The notes beneath the pieces were generated by a model that saw only the letters and a list, made by a program, of their open reading frames with translations, was not told the DNA's origin and searched no databases. This document shows positions 34,447 to 43,789 of a stretch of 44,858 nt of DNA, in pieces. The DNA is from Deltaproteobacteria bacterium (lineage in GTDB: Bacteria > Desulfobacterota > Syntrophia > Syntrophales > UBA6807), in the NCBI GenBank assembly GCA_011056835.1, contig DSDU01000094.1:1-44858 (forward strand), given 5' to 3'. The translations under genes were made by a program, and so were the position numbers. Numbering within the stretch: position 1 is the first letter of the stretch; each line of letters opens with the position of its first letter.

Positions 34447-35817
34447 ATGAGAAGAAAGGTGAAGCGTATTTATTTTGTCGGAATCGGCGGTATCGGCATG
34501 AGCGGAATCGCGGAGGTTTTGTTGAATCTCGGTTATACGATCAGTGGCTCCGATTTGAGCAGGTCTGATATCACCGAACGACTGACATCATTGGGGGCAA
34601 ACATATCTTACAGCCACGATGCGGCCAACCTGGGAAACGTGGACGTGGTGGTGACATCGACGGCGATACGGCCGGATAATCCCGAAGTAGTGGAAGCACA
34701 CAAGCGAAACATTCCCGTCATTCCCCGGGCGGAAATGCTTGCTGAATTGCTTAAGATGAAGATATCCGTCGCCGTATCGGGCACTCACGGTAAAACGACG
34801 ACAACGTCCATGGTGTCAACGGTACTGGCCCATGGAGGTCTTGACCCGACCATGGTAATCGGGGGAAAACTTGCCAGTATCGGAAGTAATGCACGACTGG
34901 GAGACGGTGACGTGATCGTGGCGGAAGCCGATGAAAGCGACAAATCATTTCTGAAATTATGTCCCTATATCGCGGTGATTACCAACATCGAACTGGAGCA
35001 CCTCGACCATTTTTCCGGTATCGACGAAATAAAGGAAGCATTTGTTGAATTTGCCAACCTGGTTCCCTTTTACGGGGTTACCATACTTTGTTTGGATGAC
35101 GACAATGTGAAAGAAATCCTGCCGCGAATTAAAAGAAGATTTATTACTTACGGACTCTCTGAAGATGCGGATTATCGGGCAGCTGATATATCATTCGAGG
35201 GGTCGGGTTCTCGGTTTTCGCTGTTTTATAAAAATAACTTTCTCGGCTTTATTTCGTTGAATGTGCCGGGTAGTTACAATGTCTGTAATGCCTTGGCTGC
35301 AATCGCCGTGGCTAGAGAACTCGAAATGGAATTCTCTGCAATTTTTGATGGAATCGGGAGCTTTTCCGGGGTGCAGCGACGCCTGGAAATAAAAGGTGAA
35401 ACACGGGGCGTAACGGTGGTTGATGACTACGGCCATCATCCCACAGAGATCACGGCGACACTCAAGGCGGCACGGCAGGTCTGGACGGGCAGACGAATAA
35501 TTGTTGTGTTTCAGCCTCATCGCTATACGAGAACCAGGGGGCTGTTTAATGAATTTCTCGGAGCATTTGACGACGCCGATGTTCTCATCGTCACCGATAT
35601 TTACGCCGCCAGTGAACAGCCGATTGAAGGCGTCACAGCAGAAAATCTCTATCGGGGTATTGTGGACCGGGGACATGCTCATGCGACATACCTGTCGAGA
35701 TTTGAAGACATTGTTGCTCATCTGAGTGAGATAACAAAGCCCGGCGATGTGGTCATGACCGTCGGTGCCGGCACGGTATGGAAAATCGGCGAACAATTTA
35801 TCGCGACTCATCGGTGA
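34447..35817 (+). CDS. murC: UDP-MurNAc:L-alanine ligase
   Basis: MurC starts the stem peptide by adding L-alanine to UDP-MurNAc. The 456-residue protein has GIGGIGMSGIAEVLLNLGY, the ATP loop SGTHGKTTTTSM, VAEADESDKSFL, ITNIELEHLDH and VVDDYGHHPTEI, all standard. The ATG is preceded by GAGGAGATACTGA. The gene is independent of murB (no fusion), with a 9-nt gap between them. Confidence 0.97.
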   Translation: MRRKVKRIYFVGIGGIGMSGIAEVLLNLGYTISGSDLSRSDITERLTSLGANISYSHDAANLGNVDVVVTSTAIRPDNPEVVEAHKRNIPVIPRAEMLAELLKMKISVAVSGTHGKTTTTSMVSTVLAHGGLDPTMVIGGKLASIGSNARLGDGDVIVAEADESDKSFLKLCPYIAVITNIELEHLDHFSGIDEIKEAFVEFANLVPFYGVTILCLDDDNVKEILPRIKRRFITYGLSEDADYRAADISFEGSGSRFSLFYKNNFLGFISLNVPGSYNVCNALAAIAVARELEMEFSAIFDGIGSFSGVQRRLEIKGETRGVTVVDDYGHHPTEITATLKAARQVWTGRRIIVVFQPHRYTRTRGLFNEFLGAFDDADVLIVTDIYAASEQPIEGVTAENLYRGIVDRGHAHATYLSRFEDIVAHLSEITKPGDVVMTVGAGTVWKIGEQFIATHR

Positions 35818-35826
35818 GGACTGGAT

Positions 35827-36750
35827 ATGGCTTACAACGGTGCCTTCAAGAAAGAGATCGAACAAATCGTTCCGGGCAGAATTCGATGGCACGAGCTGAT
35901 GGCGCACCATACATCAATGGGCGTGGGCGGCACAGCCGACCTTTTCATTGAGCCGGGGAACGTTGATGAATTGAGGAAGGCACTAGCCTGTCTGGTCGGG
36001 TATTCCATACCTTTTGTTCCTGTGGGGAATTGTACCAATCTCATAGTGAGGGACGGCGGTTATCGCGGGGCAATTATATCGTTGCGCGGTATGGGAACAG
36101 TGGATATCAAGCTGAATGGACAAGGCAATGGATTCATTTACGGTGAAGCAGGTGTGGCGCTGTCCCGTCTGGTGGAGTTAACGGTACGAGAATGTTTTAC
36201 CGGCATGGAATTCTGTGCAGGAATCCCGGGAAGTATCGGAGGAGCGGTAAAAATGAATGCCGGTGCATACGGGAGCGAATTAAAAGACGTGATTGCGGAG
36301 GTTACCGTCATAGATCGGAACGGAATCATTGCCGCGAAAAGAAGGGGGGACCTTTCTTTTGAATACCGGAATCTCGTTATGGAGGAAGAATCAATCATTG
36401 TCAGTGCAGTATTCGGTCTTCAAGAAGGGGATGAAGAGCAAATCCGGAAGCGTATTGCTGAAATTATTTCGATGAGAAAGCAAAAGCACCCACTGGGATA
36501 CCGAAATGCAGGTTCCATATTTAAAAACCCGAAACCGGTTCCTGCGGGTAAGATCATTGATGATCTTGGTCTGAAGGGATCGCGAGTCGGGGACGCGCAG
36601 ATATCGGAGCAGCACGGGAATTTCATCATTAACCTCGGGAGCGCGACCTGTCGGGACATTATTCGACTTATTGATTATATTACCAAAAGGGTCGTCGAAG
36701 AGACGGGCATCAGCCTTGAGACGGAGATTAAAATTATCGGAGACGTATGA
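35827..36750 (+). CDS. murB: UDP-N-acetylenolpyruvoylglucosamine reductase MurB
   Basis: MurB reduces enolpyruvyl-UDP-GlcNAc to UDP-MurNAc using FAD and NADPH. The 307-residue protein shows HTSMGVGGTADLFIEP, VGNCTNLIVRDGGYRG, the FAD-binding EFCAGIPGSIGGAVKMNAGAYG, the catalytic serine in NAGSIFKNP and the C-terminal ETEIKIIG glutamate. Size and the absence of the extra tyrosine loop suggest the type II form. The stop overlaps the ftsQ start. ddl, common at this place in other bacteria, is absent. Confidence 0.96.
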   Translation: MAYNGAFKKEIEQIVPGRIRWHELMAHHTSMGVGGTADLFIEPGNVDELRKALACLVGYSIPFVPVGNCTNLIVRDGGYRGAIISLRGMGTVDIKLNGQGNGFIYGEAGVALSRLVELTVRECFTGMEFCAGIPGSIGGAVKMNAGAYGSELKDVIAEVTVIDRNGIIAAKRRGDLSFEYRNLVMEEESIIVSAVFGLQEGDEEQIRKRIAEIISMRKQKHPLGYRNAGSIFKNPKPVPAGKIIDDLGLKGSRVGDAQISEQHGNFIINLGSATCRDIIRLIDYITKRVVEETGISLETEIKIIGDV

Positions 36751-37586
36751 TGGCGCCATCACTCACGTCGATTATAGAAACACGAAAAAACAGACTGAAA
36801 AGGCGGTCGGGGAAGATCTTCGGAGATGTCGGTCGGTCGATAGCCTTGGTTACGATGACAGGAATCGTCGCCTTCGTCATGGTCTATGTTTACAATTTTG
36901 TTATAACAGCCCCCTACTTCCGTTTGGCCGCCATTCATGTGAGGGGGAATTCCCGAGTGGCGGAAAGTGATATTGCGCATCTTTCAGGCATCGGCACCAC
37001 CGAGAATGTATTGACATTAAATACGTCGGAAATTTCCAGAAAAATAGCGACTCATCCCTGGATACGGGAAGTAAGAATAGGCAGAGAGCTTCCCGACAGG
37101 CTGGTCATCGATGTCGTCGAAAGAACGCCGGCGAGCTTCGTGCTCATGGAGGGAACGCTGTACATCATGGACTGGCACGGGGAGATTTTCAAAAAAGTTG
37201 AGAATGACGACGATGTAACATTACCGGTGCTGAATGGAATGTCGTTCCAGGAGACCGTTGATCGTAATCTTGTACAACAGTCTTTGCTGCTCCTGGAATT
37301 TCTGGCTCAACGCAAAAGCTATCCCGCCCTTGAACATGTATCAGAGGTGTTCGGCCACAGGGAGTATGGATTTTCGGTCTATACCGAGGGTGGCGTATGC
37401 CTTCAGGTTGGTTTTGGAAACTATCGCCGAAAGTTGGAGCGATTAAAGCCCGTTCTTGTCGATCTGAGCAAAAGGAATAAGGAACGAATATTTATATGTA
37501 TCGATCTGACTGATACGGATAGGGTCGTCGTTAAGAGGAGCGACCTGTTTAACCGGGATCGTTTGACTAAGAGTTTCGAAACATAG
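36747..37586 (+). CDS. ftsQ: Cell division protein FtsQ
   Basis: FtsQ recruits FtsB and FtsL to the septum. The 279-residue protein has a basic cytoplasmic tail (KNRLKRRSGK), one transmembrane helix (about 34-57), a POTRA domain (about 61-130, AAIHVRGNSRVAESDIAHLSGI and HPWIREVRIGRELPDRLVIDVVERTPAS) and the FtsQ beta domain to the end. Its first ATG overlaps the murB stop; a second ATG follows immediately. A 49-bp gap with a DnaA-box-like palindrome follows. Confidence 0.95.
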   Translation: MMAPSLTSIIETRKNRLKRRSGKIFGDVGRSIALVTMTGIVAFVMVYVYNFVITAPYFRLAAIHVRGNSRVAESDIAHLSGIGTTENVLTLNTSEISRKIATHPWIREVRIGRELPDRLVIDVVERTPASFVLMEGTLYIMDWHGEIFKKVENDDDVTLPVLNGMSFQETVDRNLVQQSLLLLEFLAQRKSYPALEHVSEVFGHREYGFSVYTEGGVCLQVGFGNYRRKLERLKPVLVDLSKRNKERIFICIDLTDTDRVVVKRSDLFNRDRLTKSFET

Positions 37587-37594
37587 GCAGGGTG

Positions 37595-37611
37595 TTTTCC
37601 ACAGTGGATAA
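37595..37611. promoter_or_regulatory. Pair of DnaA-box-like sequences before ftsA
   Basis: TTTTCCACAGTGGATAA holds two opposed 9-mers, TTTTCCACA and (on the other strand) TTATCCACT, each differing from the DnaA box TTATCCACA at one base and overlapping by one base. It lies in the ftsQ-ftsA gap, 25 bp before ftsA. A single such match would be unremarkable; the opposed pair is why it is listed. Confidence 0.3.
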
Positions 37612-37635
37612 ATTCGATGAAAGGTGGATGGATGA

Positions 37636-38862
37636 ATGGCTAAACGGGGTAACATGATTGTCGGATTGGATGTCGGAACAACGAAAACATGTGCCGTCGT
37701 TGGCGAGGTGACTGATTCAGGGATTGATATTGTCGGCATCGGAACTCATCCTTCCCAGGGATTACGAAAGGGGGTTGTCGTTAATATTGACAACACTGTC
37801 GAATCGATCAAAAGCGCAATCGAGGAGGCGGAATTGATGTCGGGCACAGAAATCGGATCCGTTTATGCCGGCATTGCGGGCAGCCATATCGAAGGCATGA
37901 ACAGCCATGGCATTGTTGCAGTGAAGGGGCGTGAAGTTGACGAAGATGACCTCCGTCGAGCAATTGAAGCAGCCAAGGCGCTGGCAATACCCCTAGACCG
38001 GGAAATTCTTCATATTATCCCCCAGTATTTCATTGTTGATAATCAGGACGGCGTGAAAGATCCCATCGGTATGTCCGGAGTACGGCTTGAGGCTAAGGTC
38101 CATGTGGTCATCGGTTCCGTTACATCGGTTCAGAATGTAATCAAATCGGTCAATCGAGTGGGACTGGATGTGAATGACATTATCCTGGAACCACTGGCGT
38201 CAAGCGAGGCCGTCCTCAGCCAGGATGAAAAGGAACTGGGAGTCGCCATTATCGATATTGGCGGTGGGACCACCGATATTGCCGTGTTTGCCGAGGGAAG
38301 TATAAAACACACCTCCGTGTTGCCGCTTGGGGGAAATTATCTGACGAATGATATTGCCGTAGGTTTAAGGACACCCATGAATGAGGCTGAAAAAATAAAA
38401 ATCAAGTATGGATGTGCATACACGCCGCTTATTCCGACAGATGATTCGATAGAGGTTCCCAGCGTGGGGGGACGGACGCCCCGGAAAGTGGCCCGGCAGA
38501 TTCTTGGAGAAATTATTGAACCCCGGGTTGAGGAAATACTGCGGCTGGCTCATCGTGAAATTATAAAATCAGGGTACGAAGACCTTCTTGCCGCCGGCGT
38601 GGTCGTGACCGGTGGGACGGCAATTCTTGAAGGCGTGACGGAGTTGGGAGAGCAGGTGTTCAACATGCCGGTCCGTCGTGGAATTCCCGTCGGTATCGGA
38701 GGATTGACAGATGTGGTAAACAGTCCGCTTTATGCAACCGGGGTTGGATTAGTGTTGTATGGATACAAAAATAAATCGGGACGGGTTTTTAAAAAGCGTG
38801 ATGGCAATATAATAATCGGAATTATTCGTAGAATGAAAAAATGGTTTACTGATTATTTCTAG
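37636..38862 (+). CDS. ftsA: Cell division protein FtsA
   Basis: FtsA is an actin-like ATPase that tethers FtsZ to the membrane. The 408-residue protein begins [19 protein letters not shown], has the 1C domain with [19 protein letters not shown], the phosphate-2 loop [16 protein letters not shown] and adenosine motif [13 protein letters not shown], and ends in an amphipathic helix [13 protein letters not shown] for membrane binding. AAGGTGG provides the ribosome site. It precedes ftsZ by 17 nt. Confidence 0.97.
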   Translation: MAKRGNMIVGLDVGTTKTCAVVGEVTDSGIDIVGIGTHPSQGLRKGVVVNIDNTVESIKSAIEEAELMSGTEIGSVYAGIAGSHIEGMNSHGIVAVKGREVDEDDLRRAIEAAKALAIPLDREILHIIPQYFIVDNQDGVKDPIGMSGVRLEAKVHVVIGSVTSVQNVIKSVNRVGLDVNDIILEPLASSEAVLSQDEKELGVAIIDIGGGTTDIAVFAEGSIKHTSVLPLGGNYLTNDIAVGLRTPMNEAEKIKIKYGCAYTPLIPTDDSIEVPSVGGRTPRKVARQILGEIIEPRVEEILRLAHREIIKSGYEDLLAAGVVVTGGTAILEGVTELGEQVFNMPVRRGIPVGIGGLTDVVNSPLYATGVGLVLYGYKNKSGRVFKKRDGNIIIGIIRRMKKWFTDYF

Positions 38863-38879
38863 AAGGGAGGGATTTTAAA

Positions 38880-40034
38880 ATGTTTGAACTGTTTGATGCG
38901 GGAAAAGGAAATTCGGCGAAAATCAAAGTTGTCGGTGTCGGAGGCGGTGGTGGAAATGCCGTTAACATGATGATTTCCTACGACCTCAACGGTGTCGATT
39001 TCATTACGGCAAATACCGACTCTCAAGCCCTGGTGGCGTCCCGGTCACCCATCAAGATTCAACTTGGCAATGAAATAACGAAGGGGCTCGGTGCCGGGTC
39101 CGATCCGGATGTGGGAAAGCGATCGGCATTTGAATCGCGAGAGCTGATCAAGGATCATCTCAGCGGAGCCGACATGGTATTCATCACGGCGGGTCTTGGA
39201 GGCGGGACCGGAACCGGCGGAGCTCCTGTCGTTGCAGAAATTGCCAGGGAACTGGGGGCCCTGACCGTAGCCGTCGTTACCAAGCCGTTTCTATTCGAGG
39301 GCAAAAAGAGAGAGCGACAGGCCGAAGAGGGAATTGCAGCCCTTAAAGAGACCGTTGATACCTTGATTGTGATTCCCAATCAGAGACTTCTCAGTGTCGG
39401 CGGGAGAAACATGTCACTTCTTGATGCCTTTAAGAAGGCGGATGACATCCTGTATCATGCCGTTAAAGGAATATCGGATCTCATAATGGTCCCCGGGTTG
39501 ATAAATCTTGACTTCGCCGATGTGAAAAATGTCATGTCTGAAATGGGGCTTGCGCTGATGGGAACCGGTATCGCCAGCGGAGAAAACAGGGCGGTGGAAG
39601 CGGCGCAGAAGGCAGTGTCATCTCCCCTGCTGGAAGATAATACCATTCAGGGTGCCCGAGGGGTTCTCCTGAATATCACCGGCGGACCTGATATGACACT
39701 CTTTGAAGTCAATGAAGCGTCAACCTTGGTACAGGCTGAAGCCCATGACGATGCGAATATCATCTTCGGCACGGTTATCGATGAAACAATGGGTGACGAA
39801 ATTCGAATAACAGTTATTGCCACGGGTTTTGACTCGAAAGGCCTGAAGAAACAGGAAGTCCCGTCAATTTCGAATTTTGTCGGTTATAATAAACGGGAAG
39901 ATCTTTCAACACCGGCATTTATGAGAAAAGAAAAGAGCGCGGATAAACCGGTCGTCGTGAAAATGGGTCTTATTGATGACGATCAAATTACCGATTATGA
40001 AGTCCCCGCATTCCTGAGAAGGCAGGCTGACTGA
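38880..40034 (+). CDS. ftsZ: Cell division GTPase FtsZ
   Basis: FtsZ polymerises into the division ring. The 384-residue protein has the tubulin signature GGGTGTG (107-113), an N-terminal [15 protein letters not shown], the T7 loop region [13 protein letters not shown] and a C-terminal conserved peptide [10 protein letters not shown] that binds FtsA and other partners. The ATG follows AGAAGGGAGGGATTT, a strong ribosome site that fits the need for high expression. It ends the dcw cluster; an intrinsic terminator follows about 230 bp later. Confidence 0.98.
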   Translation: MFELFDAGKGNSAKIKVVGVGGGGGNAVNMMISYDLNGVDFITANTDSQALVASRSPIKIQLGNEITKGLGAGSDPDVGKRSAFESRELIKDHLSGADMVFITAGLGGGTGTGGAPVVAEIARELGALTVAVVTKPFLFEGKKRERQAEEGIAALKETVDTLIVIPNQRLLSVGGRNMSLLDAFKKADDILYHAVKGISDLIMVPGLINLDFADVKNVMSEMGLALMGTGIASGENRAVEAAQKAVSSPLLEDNTIQGARGVLLNITGGPDMTLFEVNEASTLVQAEAHDDANIIFGTVIDETMGDEIRITVIATGFDSKGLKKQEVPSISNFVGYNKREDLSTPAFMRKEKSADKPVVVKMGLIDDDQITDYEVPAFLRRQAD

Positions 40035-40261
40035 ACATACGATGTAAATCTTGAGTCATGGAAAATGATGCGGGTACATAGCGGCTGGCAGCGATGTCGT
40101 CGTGCTGATTGAGCAATGTGACTCAATTATCGGAAAATGCAATATGAGCCATCAGCGATGAAAAACACTGAGCGGAAGAAGTGCCCCCCCCCGATCAGCA
40201 AGGTGATCGGGAACAGGTCATCTTTGATTACAGATAACGTTTGATTGTTTTGCTGACAAAA

Positions 40262-40324
40262 CGTCCCTGTTACTAAGGAAATCCCTCCCTTCCTGATTTG
40301 CTTTATGACAGGGGCGGTTTTTTA
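40262..40324 (+). terminator. Terminator at the end of the dcw cluster
   Basis: A 9-bp stem (40262-40270 with 40308-40316, CGTCCCTGT/ACAGGGGCG with one G-T pair) is followed by a run of six T and then ATCTTTT. The loop is long (37 nt) and contains a small AAATC/GATTT stem. The asparaginase-like gene ends just beyond on the other strand, so it may serve both. The earlier part of the gap, 40035-40261, holds a nine-C tract (40184-40192) and a perfect 8-bp hairpin (40190-40211) without a T tail. Confidence 0.6.
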
Positions 40325-40335
40325 TCTTTTGATGG

Positions 40336-40818
40336 TCATATCTCTTCAAAGCGGTTGAACTCGAGATTTTTCCGCACTTTCGTCGGGTCAAAGATCCGAC
40401 CGTTCATTGCAATGTAGACACCGTTCGGCAGGATTTGAACAGCTGCCAGTGCTGACCCGATATTGAATGCGGCATCGGATGACTTGAAGTCTGCGGGCCG
40501 GATTGCACCGGTGAAAACAATGACCTTGTCCTTGATAGTCAAAACCATATTGGCCGATTCGATCATAGTATCGGTGCCATGAGTGATTACAATATGCCCA
40601 CAGGAGTCGGTACTGATTTTGTCATAGAGCAAGAGCCGGTCTTCATCAGTCATGTCAAGGCTGTCTTTTCTGATAAGTGATTCACATTCATAATCTACTG
40701 TTACGTTCATTTCTTCCAGGATCGTCACAATCTGCGGTTCACCTACCTGATAGACGCTCTTCTTGTCAAAATAGGTCTTGTCGATCGTTCCACCCATTGT
40801 ATAGATCTTTATCTTCAT
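40336..40818 (-). CDS. Single-domain asparaginase-like protein
   Basis: The 160-residue protein matches only the N-terminal domain of type I/II L-asparaginases. It keeps both catalytic blocks, YTMGGTIDK with the nucleophilic threonine and VITHGTDTM with the second threonine and aspartate, plus VFTGAIRPADFKSSDAAFNIGSAL. The C-terminal domain that completes the active site in full-length enzymes (about 330 residues) is missing. Short members like this occur in several proteobacteria, so it is probably not a truncation; function is unknown. I start at the ATG at 40818 with GGAG upstream instead of an in-frame codon 14 residues earlier. Confidence 0.85.
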   Translation of the reverse strand: MKIKIYTMGGTIDKTYFDKKSVYQVGEPQIVTILEEMNVTVDYECESLIRKDSLDMTDEDRLLLYDKISTDSCGHIVITHGTDTMIESANMVLTIKDKVIVFTGAIRPADFKSSDAAFNIGSALAAVQILPNGVYIAMNGRIFDPTKVRKNLEFNRFEEI

Positions 40819-41045
40819 TTTGTGCAATTCTCCATGTATAAAATCTTCTTTCGGCAACAATCAACAGGGGGTGCCGGTAGATAAGAGATACGATCCTAAG
40901 ATTCGGGCAATTACGAGAAACATCCGGCAAGGGGAATCAGAAACGATTGACCATGCTCATACACATACCGTCCGTCGGATACGATATAGTTTATAATACG
41001 CTCATGCTGCGTGCCACCGTTTTAATCCCGTTTCCTTTGTTTTAC

Positions 41046-42104
41046 TCATAATGTTACGTCGGCTTGCGATGAACGTTTTTTGTTTTTCACCTCATACAGG
41101 GAACGGGCAGATTTTTCAAGGAGCGAAACGGCACTGCATACATCCGTGTCCGCCGTTGATGACACTCCGCAACTGATAGAAATCGGGATGATTTGGTCTC
41201 CATACCGCAGGGGATATTTTTCAAATAATCCGTGAAGTTGTTTTGCAATCGCTGATACATCCTTTGATGATCCTCCGGGCATCAAAATGGCGAACTGATC
41301 TCCGGCCAGTCTGAAGACAAACCCGTCACGGTGAATGGTTTTCGTTATCTGCGTTGCCGCATAACTGAGAAGGGCGTCACCACAGGTGTAACCATGCAAT
41401 TCATTGACCGCTTTCAGATTATTGCAGTCGATAAGTAATAATGAGAGGTGTGTCCCCCGGGTTTGTGCGTTTGAAAATTCTTCTTTGATTATCCGATCCA
41501 GTTCCCGCCTGTTCAGGAGATCGGTGAGTGAGTCTCTCGTGGCGAGGTAATTCAGCTTTTCATGGGCCGTTATGTTGGAAAGACAGATAGAGATCTTGAC
41601 GGCCAGCTGGGAAAGAAAGAAAATATCCATGCTGGGTTCGAATCGGGAAGCTGAATAATCACCGAGATTGAGACTCCCGATCAGTTTGTCTTCATAGACG
41701 AGCGGTGCAATGGCAAGCGACTTGACAAAGTATTTCTTTCGATGGGGAAGAAGTTTGTAATATGGTTTCAGATTGTCGTTTACAAGAAGTGGCGATGCGG
41801 CATCCTGTACAAGCTGGGAAAAAGTTATTTTCCCGATCAGGTTGAGACGCTTTTTCAGCAGATCCGATGATTCCAGAGATTCGAGAATACACGATATCTC
41901 GCTGCCGTTGACGATCGATAACCAGACATGGGGTATTGCAAATTTATCTTCTATAAGCAGAAGCAACTGTTCAAAGAAATCTTTGAAGTTGCGAATTGCT
42001 AGCGTTCCCTTCTCTATCTCAAAGAACTTTTTTGCAATTTCTTCGTTGGCCTTTACCGTTTCGAGCGAGTAATACGTCATCTGGGGATGGGGATCATTGA
42101 TCAT
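41046..42104 (-). CDS. GAF-GGDEF protein with degenerate GGDEF signature
   Basis: The 352-residue soluble protein has an N-terminal GAF-like domain (about 35-180, similar to the DUF484/GAF type) and a C-terminal diguanylate cyclase domain opening RDSLTDLLNRRELD (190-203). The active-site loop reads A267-G-D-Q-F271 instead of GG(D/E)EF, and the upstream metal block is D226-C-N-N-L-K, so substrate binding is altered. It may be inactive, act as a GTP or c-di-GMP sensor, or retain weak activity, since AGDEF-type variants can work. It follows a PilZ-domain gene by 89 bp on the same strand. Confidence 0.87.
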   Translation of the reverse strand: MINDPHPQMTYYSLETVKANEEIAKKFFEIEKGTLAIRNFKDFFEQLLLLIEDKFAIPHVWLSIVNGSEISCILESLESSDLLKKRLNLIGKITFSQLVQDAASPLLVNDNLKPYYKLLPHRKKYFVKSLAIAPLVYEDKLIGSLNLGDYSASRFEPSMDIFFLSQLAVKISICLSNITAHEKLNYLATRDSLTDLLNRRELDRIIKEEFSNAQTRGTHLSLLLIDCNNLKAVNELHGYTCGDALLSYAATQITKTIHRDGFVFRLAGDQFAILMPGGSSKDVSAIAKQLHGLFEKYPLRYGDQIIPISISCGVSSTADTDVCSAVSLLEKSARSLYEVKNKKRSSQADVTL

Positions 42105-42193
42105 AGCAGCGTTACCTCACCATTTTATCAGCCTTCATGAAATATACTATTTTCTTCCGTCTTGTCAGTTGTTCTCTGCGACAGGTTTTCAGG

Positions 42194-43027
42194 TTATGAA
42201 GAAAGTTCGTGTGGGTTCGGCGTTTTTCGGCCATTAATATTTCGGGCATCCGACCCGAGTTCTTTCAATCGATTTTGTCGTTCAATTTCTCTGATCTTTT
42301 TCGCTAACGTGCTCTCTATTCCCGAATCTAAAGTCAAAAACTTCATTACAATAAATTCAATGGCAGGTGTTCTTTTCGACGCGACCGTCTGCCATAATCT
42401 GAGTATCAAAGCATCAACGGGAAACTCTTCACCATCGATTGTCAGGACTGCCTCCACATGGGATCGTGCCTCTATATTCGAGATGCTGCGGTGAGTGACT
42501 TTGGCCCCCCCGATTGAAATATCGACGATAGTCATCTTTTCTCCGGCAATGGAGAGTGAAAGACCGCTGTCTATCCCGGGTTTCACGCGAAAATGCATTC
42601 TTACATTAAATTGCACGGGGTTGTTTTGTTTTGTGACGATAAATGCCGAAACGCTTTCCGAGGATGTCAGCCGGTAATCCCTGATAATCCCGGAAACGGT
42701 GCCCTCAAATCCGTATCGAACCTGTTCGTTGTCTACACGGATAAGGTAGGTTACCATAACCTTTCTGTCGATATAATGGCTTGTGACCGGGGGAGTCGTC
42801 TGAGAGAGGATTATATTCTCATCGATAATATCGTAGATAAGAGATCGTCTCACATCGATTTTTTCTTTTTTATAATCGATTTCAACAACGATATCAGCTT
42901 TCGACCCCGGTCTCAACAGCGAAAAATCAAGCATATGACTCTCTTGACACTTTATAACGAATGTTGTTGGATTACGGAAAATCTCAAAAATAGCGTAAGG
43001 CATCATTACACTTTTCTCAATGCTCAT
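42194..43027 (-). CDS. PilZ-domain c-di-GMP-binding protein
   Basis: The 277-residue protein has a YcgR-like N-terminal beta domain (about 35-125, starting LRPGSKADIVVEI) and a PilZ domain with both ligand motifs, R143-M-H-F-R147 (RxxxR) and D169-I-S-I-G-G174 (DxSxxG). It should bind cyclic di-GMP. A basic, possibly disordered tail (RKTPNPHELSS) follows. The start is uncertain: the first ATG has no good ribosome site, and the ATG at 42934, giving MLDFSLLRPG, has GAGAG before it and may be the true one. Neighbouring a GGDEF-domain gene fits a local signalling pair; target unknown. Confidence 0.88.
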   Translation of the reverse strand: MSIEKSVMMPYAIFEIFRNPTTFVIKCQESHMLDFSLLRPGSKADIVVEIDYKKEKIDVRRSLIYDIIDENIILSQTTPPVTSHYIDRKVMVTYLIRVDNEQVRYGFEGTVSGIIRDYRLTSSESVSAFIVTKQNNPVQFNVRMHFRVKPGIDSGLSLSIAGEKMTIVDISIGGAKVTHRSISNIEARSHVEAVLTIDGEEFPVDALILRLWQTVASKRTPAIEFIVMKFLTLDSGIESTLAKKIREIERQNRLKELGSDARNINGRKTPNPHELSS

Positions 43028-43789
43028 GTCAAGATTATGAATGGAATAATGCCATTTATTATCGGAATCTTGTGCGTTCCCTGGATGCTGTTATGCCATG
43101 TCCGTCACAGGAGTTTCCCTCATCTTGTGGTGCCGTGCTGTACGGATGAGAATGGCTGAGGCACAAGACAAACGGCTCAAGGCAGGAATTGAGATTTCAA
43201 TAATTGAACAATATGCGGACATCTCGGTTCAGTTAACGGTGTCGTATACGACTCTCTTCCGTGACTGTCCAACGTTCCGCCTATCCTTTCACATCTCGCG
43301 CCCCACTTTCCCGACACTGCGATATTTTTCATTCCCTGTATCATTTTGGTTTTTATAGGCTCATTATGGTATTTTCCCGACAACCACTTGACCGGCAATT
43401 GTTCCTGCATTTGCTTACAGTGAAACGTTGTCGCGTTTTCTCTTTCAACGTTGCCATTCCGATCAACAAAGCATGACGGATAAAACCGAATCTTGCTTTT
43501 TCGTTTTTATCGTAAGGTTTCGTATTTGTTCCGGGACATCAATCTTATACATCACGGACAGCCGCTCTGTTCCTCAGGTCCTTCGGAAAAGAGCACTGGC
43601 AAAGTGAGGATATGATGAGTTTGGTGAAAAGCCGCTGACTGGTGAAAGCACAACAGTCCGGCAGAGTGATACTGCCGGACTGTTTAATAGCGATGAAGCG
43701 AGATTGAAACTACATCTCTAACGGCAAAAAAATCATCGGATTTACCCGTCGATGTTTTTCCTTTCATAATCTTCGAAGGTGCAGTCACT
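43028..43789. other. 762-bp gap with no supported gene
   Basis: Short frames up to 86 codons exist on both strands, but none has a ribosome site or a recognisable product. The only strong structure is the hairpin at 43653-43683. No tRNA cloverleaf, repeat or mobile element end is visible. The left part should contain the PilZ gene's promoter, but I see only weak elements, such as CATAAT shortly before 43027. Confidence 0.5.
43653..43683 (-). terminator. Perfect 12-bp hairpin after the carbonic anhydrase gene
   Basis: ACAGTCCGGCAG and CTGCCGGACTGT pair perfectly around a 7-nt loop, about 107 nt past the carbonic anhydrase stop. On the minus strand it is followed by TTGTGCTTTC, a poor T tract; on the plus strand by TTTAATAG. 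It is probably a transcription end or 3' stabilising structure rather than a textbook terminator. Confidence 0.5.

Noticed and set aside
40051-40126. TTGAGTCA and TGACTCAA inverted pair after ftsZ
   Set aside because: The two 8-mers are about 60 bp apart with no supporting structure. This is likely chance.
40190-40211. Perfect CCCGATCA/TGATCGGG hairpin after ftsZ as terminator
   Set aside because: No T run follows on either strand. The hairpin at 40262-40324 is the better terminator.
41001-41016. TGGCAC element resembling a sigma-54 promoter upstream of the asparaginase-like gene
   Set aside because: The -12 part reads ATGA instead of TTGC, so the essential GC is missing.
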